64,000 nt of DNA from Paracoccus sp. M683 (GTDB lineage: Bacteria > Pseudomonadota > Alphaproteobacteria > Rhodobacterales > Rhodobacteraceae). Positions 62,106-64,000 of the stretch are shown here, in pieces. Numbering within the stretch: the first letter of the stretch is position 1; every line of letters begins with the position of its first letter. The notes below the pieces were generated by a model. That model saw only the letters and a list, made by a program, of their open reading frames with translations, made no database searches and was not told the origin of the DNA. The position numbers and the translations under genes are program-made. The stretch is taken from assembly GCF_007096355.1 (NCBI RefSeq), contig NZ_VKDF01000013.1, positions 18,242 to 82,241 on the forward strand, given 5' to 3'.

Positions 62106-62735
62106 TTACTGCGCCCAGCTCGGCCGACCGGCGGCGCCGGGGGCGGACGCGGGCTGGCTGGGCTGATGTGCCGCTGCCGCAGGGGTGGGCTGCTGCGGGG
62201 CATGTCCGGCTGCACTCTGTCCGCCGAACTGCAGCGCCGCCGTCCCCATGACCTGCGGGTAATCGCGATGATCCGGCGTGACCGCGCTGCGGATCTCGTT
62301 CTTGTCGTCGCCGCTGGCGTCGGTGCCGATGTCGATGCGGGCGATGAACTCGATCCCGTCGAGATCGGCAAAGCCGTTGATCCGCCGCGCCGCCTGCGCC
62401 TCCGCCGACATGTCCTTGTCGGAAATCCCGCGCGCCGAGTTCAGCATGCCGCGCACGAGGCTGCGGCCCATGTTGGCCCAGTCGGGCCCCTTCGGGCTGT
62501 AGAGCCCGATCAGGGTGAAGATCTTGCGCCGGGCGTACTGGCCCTCGGTCACGGTGAATTCGCCGTTCAGATAGACAGCCCCGGTCGAGCCGCGCGCGGC
62601 ATAGCCGCCGGTCCAGCCCTGCGAGGCATCATCGAAACCGCCGGGGCGGATGGTCAGGCGCACCTTGGCCAGCGTGCCCTTGGGGATCAGGTTGGTGTTG
62701 CTTTGCGCGTCGTTGAAATCGTTCCAGGAACCCAT
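62106..62735 (-). CDS. phage protein next to recombinase, possible ssDNA-binding/annealing partner
   Basis: A 209-residue protein: GSWNDFNDAQSNTNLIPKGT, KVRLTIRPGGFDDASQGWTG, YLNGEFTVTEGQYARRKIFT, then a Pro/Gln/Ala-rich disordered tail ending in SWAQ. An OB-like beta core followed by a flexible tail is SSB-like, but the family was not recognised. It sits between the AAA ATPase and the helicase. Confidence 0.6.
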   Translation of the reverse strand: MGSWNDFNDAQSNTNLIPKGTLAKVRLTIRPGGFDDASQGWTGGYAARGSTGAVYLNGEFTVTEGQYARRKIFTLIGLYSPKGPDWANMGRSLVRGMLNSARGISDKDMSAEAQAARRINGFADLDGIEFIARIDIGTDASGDDKNEIRSAVTPDHRDYPQVMGTAALQFGGQSAAGHAPQQPTPAAAAHQPSQPASAPGAAGRPSWAQ

Positions 62736-62754
62736 GGGGAACCTCCTTTTCTGA

Positions 62755-63630
62755 TCAGGATTGCGGTTGGGATGGGGCGTCAGCCGCCGGGTCGGCGGGT
62801 GGCGGGGTGTAGGTCAGGCGCTTGGGCGCTGGCGCGACGGGGGCGCGGATCTTTGTCATCAGGCGGCCGAGGTGAGGCTCCTCGACCTGATCCAGCCGGC
62901 CGGAGCGGTCCTTGGCGGGAAAGCCCCAGGGGTTGATCGTGTGGCAGACGAAGGCGCGATAGGGATCGCCATCGGCCTTAAGCTCGGCCATGGTGATCAC
63001 CTCGTCGACGATCCCCGGCAGCTCCAGCCCGGTCTTCGAGCCATCGATCTGCGGCTGGAACACCTTGCGATTGAAGTCGTCGAGCTTCTCGTCGAGGATC
63101 CCGACGAACCAGACGTTCTTCGCCCGCGTGTGCTGGAGATGCGTGAGCCAGCCGATCATCTCGCGTCCGTGAAGCCCGTAGGCCCCGCGCACATCCGGCT
63201 TGCCGGTCTTCTCCGAAAGCGCCTCGGGCTGGCCCTTGCACCAGCCGAAGCACAGCCGCCCCGCCACGGTGATCGAGTCCACGAAGATCGTGTCGTAGCG
63301 GTCGAGCGCGGCCGGATCGCCGAAGCGGTCGCAGACTGCCTTATAGTGCGCCGGGCTGTAGGGCTGCTCGTCGCGGAGCGCCGGGTTCGGCCCGCCGATG
63401 AACACCGCGAAATCCCGGCATTCCGTCCAGGTTCGCGGCCGGATGCTGTCGCCCGCCCAGCCCTCAATTGCGAGATCGCCCGCCTCGAGATCCATGAACA
63501 GGGTCGTCGATGCGTTCAGGGTCCAGAGGAGCGACGTTTTGCCAATTCCGCTGACCCCGAAGATACAGCCCTTGATACCTCTGGGCTCTGCAAGTCGTTG
63601 ATCAGCCGATATGATTGGAAGTCCGGACAT
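62755..63630 (-). CDS. RecA-like AAA ATPase (AAA_24, Sak4-like)
   Basis: A 291-residue protein: Walker A FGVSGIGKTSLLWTL, acidic strand TTLFMDLEAGDLAI, Walker B DTIFVDSITVAGRL, and LVHLQ-type helix WLTHLQHTRAKNVWFVGILD. This fits phage Sak4-type recombinases that promote single-strand annealing with a phage SSB. ATG at 63630 is chosen because GGAGG lies 7 bases upstream; the ATG 6 bp earlier is too close to it. Pro-rich C-terminus. Confidence 0.8.
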   Translation of the reverse strand: MSGLPIISADQRLAEPRGIKGCIFGVSGIGKTSLLWTLNASTTLFMDLEAGDLAIEGWAGDSIRPRTWTECRDFAVFIGGPNPALRDEQPYSPAHYKAVCDRFGDPAALDRYDTIFVDSITVAGRLCFGWCKGQPEALSEKTGKPDVRGAYGLHGREMIGWLTHLQHTRAKNVWFVGILDEKLDDFNRKVFQPQIDGSKTGLELPGIVDEVITMAELKADGDPYRAFVCHTINPWGFPAKDRSGRLDQVEEPHLGRLMTKIRAPVAPAPKRLTYTPPPADPAADAPSQPQS

Positions 63631-63854
63631 CCACATGCCTCCATGTTTTTCTGTTGAGAACCGAGCAAATCGCCGGACGGCTGACGCCGAGCTCATGCGC
63701 GATGCGGTAGGTGGAGGCGCCGTTCTCCCGGAGTCGGAAGGCGCGTCTGACCAAGTCTTCGTTCAGCTTGGCCCTCGGATTGCCGGTGCCCAGCAAGAGT
63801 GGCGGCTTGGATCCTCGATCCTTGCCGATCATGTCCGCCAGATTGTCCTGCTGG
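63602..63854 (-). pseudogene. C-terminal fragment of an HNH homing-endonuclease-like protein, cut by IS66
   Basis: The frame from the IS66 edge reads QQDNLADMIGKDRG, then AKLNEDLVRRAFRLRENGAS and RIAHELGVSRPAICSVLNRK followed by TWRHV. Phage HNH endonucleases end with exactly this DNM-type linker and NUMOD/HTH module. The HNH domain itself would lie beyond 63854 and is displaced by the IS. An ATG at 63832 leaves a 76-codon ORF that could give a stand-alone HTH protein. It overlaps the start of the AAA gene. Confidence 0.7.
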
Positions 63855-64000
63855 GTAAGCGTCGCCTGTGCCCCACCTTCCGCATTTTCACGTGACCTGA
63901 GATTTCGCGCCTGATGGAGATTGGGCGGGAGTTTCGCGATGGCGACTACGGTGGAGTTTCTCAGGGACTATGGGGTGGACATCCGGCCGAACGGGCAGCG
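63855..64000 (+). mobile_element. left end of an IS66-family element (continues past the window)
   Basis: GTAAGCGTCGCCTGTGCCCC at 63855 matches the GTAAGCG terminal sequence of IS66 elements. A TnpA-like ORF starts 84 bp inside. The element interrupts the HNH gene. Confidence 0.7.
63939..64000 (+). CDS. IS66 accessory protein TnpA-like, 3' partial
   Basis: The first ~20 residues (MATTVEFLRDYGVDIRPNGQ) match the start of the rhodobacterial IS66 Orf1 type, which continues into a helix-turn-helix (RRWPDEVK-like). GGGCGGGAG lies upstream. The gene leaves the window. Confidence 0.6.
   Translation, partial: MATTVEFLRDYGVDIRPNGQ

Noticed and set aside
60406..62166. 586-codon + strand frame antisense to the SF2 helicase
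   Set aside because: Complement of helicase codons; no motif of its own.

Overview
The window is GC-rich DNA from an alphaproteobacterium, most likely a Rhodobacteraceae member (Paracoccus/Rhodobacter-like). This is inferred from the GTA-related baseplate, DUF2793, DUF6127 and capsid families, from the FnrL-type regulatory site and from the PHB synthase cluster. No rRNA, convincing tRNA or CRISPR array was seen. It is accessory DNA: two prophages, several partial and complete insertion sequences, and a block of host metabolism genes.

(1) 1-14.9 kb, + strand: late region of a first prophage. It holds a giant DarB-like polyvalent helicase/protease (open at the window edge), small virion or membrane genes, an SGNH-like tail fibre, and a GH108 endolysin with holin-like and overlapping spanin-like genes. 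On the opposite strand, between tail and lysis genes, sit hicA-hicB and an orphan BrnA-like antitoxin with palindromic operators. (2) 14.9-21.3 kb: patchwork of remnants (CorC/HlyC C-terminus, IS5 piece, P-type ATPase C-terminus, IS4 piece) around an intact Na+/Ca2+ antiporter and a MarR-controlled HlyD/DUF2955 efflux cassette. (3) 21.3-35.3 kb, - strand: late module of a second, degraded prophage (capsid remnant, DUF2190, head-tail adaptor, DUF6441, tail remnants, megatron baseplate protein, DUF2793, DUF6127, M15 peptidase, a truncated last gene, terminator). IS66/IS5 pieces, an IS3 and an IS21 cut it. (4) 35.3-48.9 kb, - strand: host genes gltS; phaC-maoC/pta-ackA-fabI behind a perfect FNR box; and an HlyD-RbbA-permease-lipoprotein operon divergent from a TetR regulator. 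(5) 49.3-63.85 kb, mainly - strand: early module and terminase of a prophage that is probably the other half of (3): HNH remnant, AAA ATPase, SF2 helicase, DUF6511, RecB-like nuclease, RepA-like primase/helicase, RuvC-like resolvase, DUF6362, ParB-MTase, C5-MTase, small terminase and a broken large terminase. An IS66 element begins at 63,855 and runs off the window.

Reading from 63.8 kb down to 21.3 kb on the - strand gives a nearly canonical phage order (replication, terminase, capsid, head-tail, tail, baseplate, lysis, terminator), interrupted by about 14 kb of host genes between terminase and capsid. The portal, protease and most tail genes are missing, and most losses sit at IS ends. Prophage 2 is therefore probably defective, while its DNA-modification and replication genes and the host operons look intact. 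Prophage 1 may be functional as far as it is visible. Notable unexplained structure: two full-length same-strand reading frames in the C5-methyltransferase gene, a family of triple-hairpin elements at three prophage sites, a GAATTC/CAGAATC repeat tract upstream of the resolvase, and a TnpB::capsid chimeric frame.
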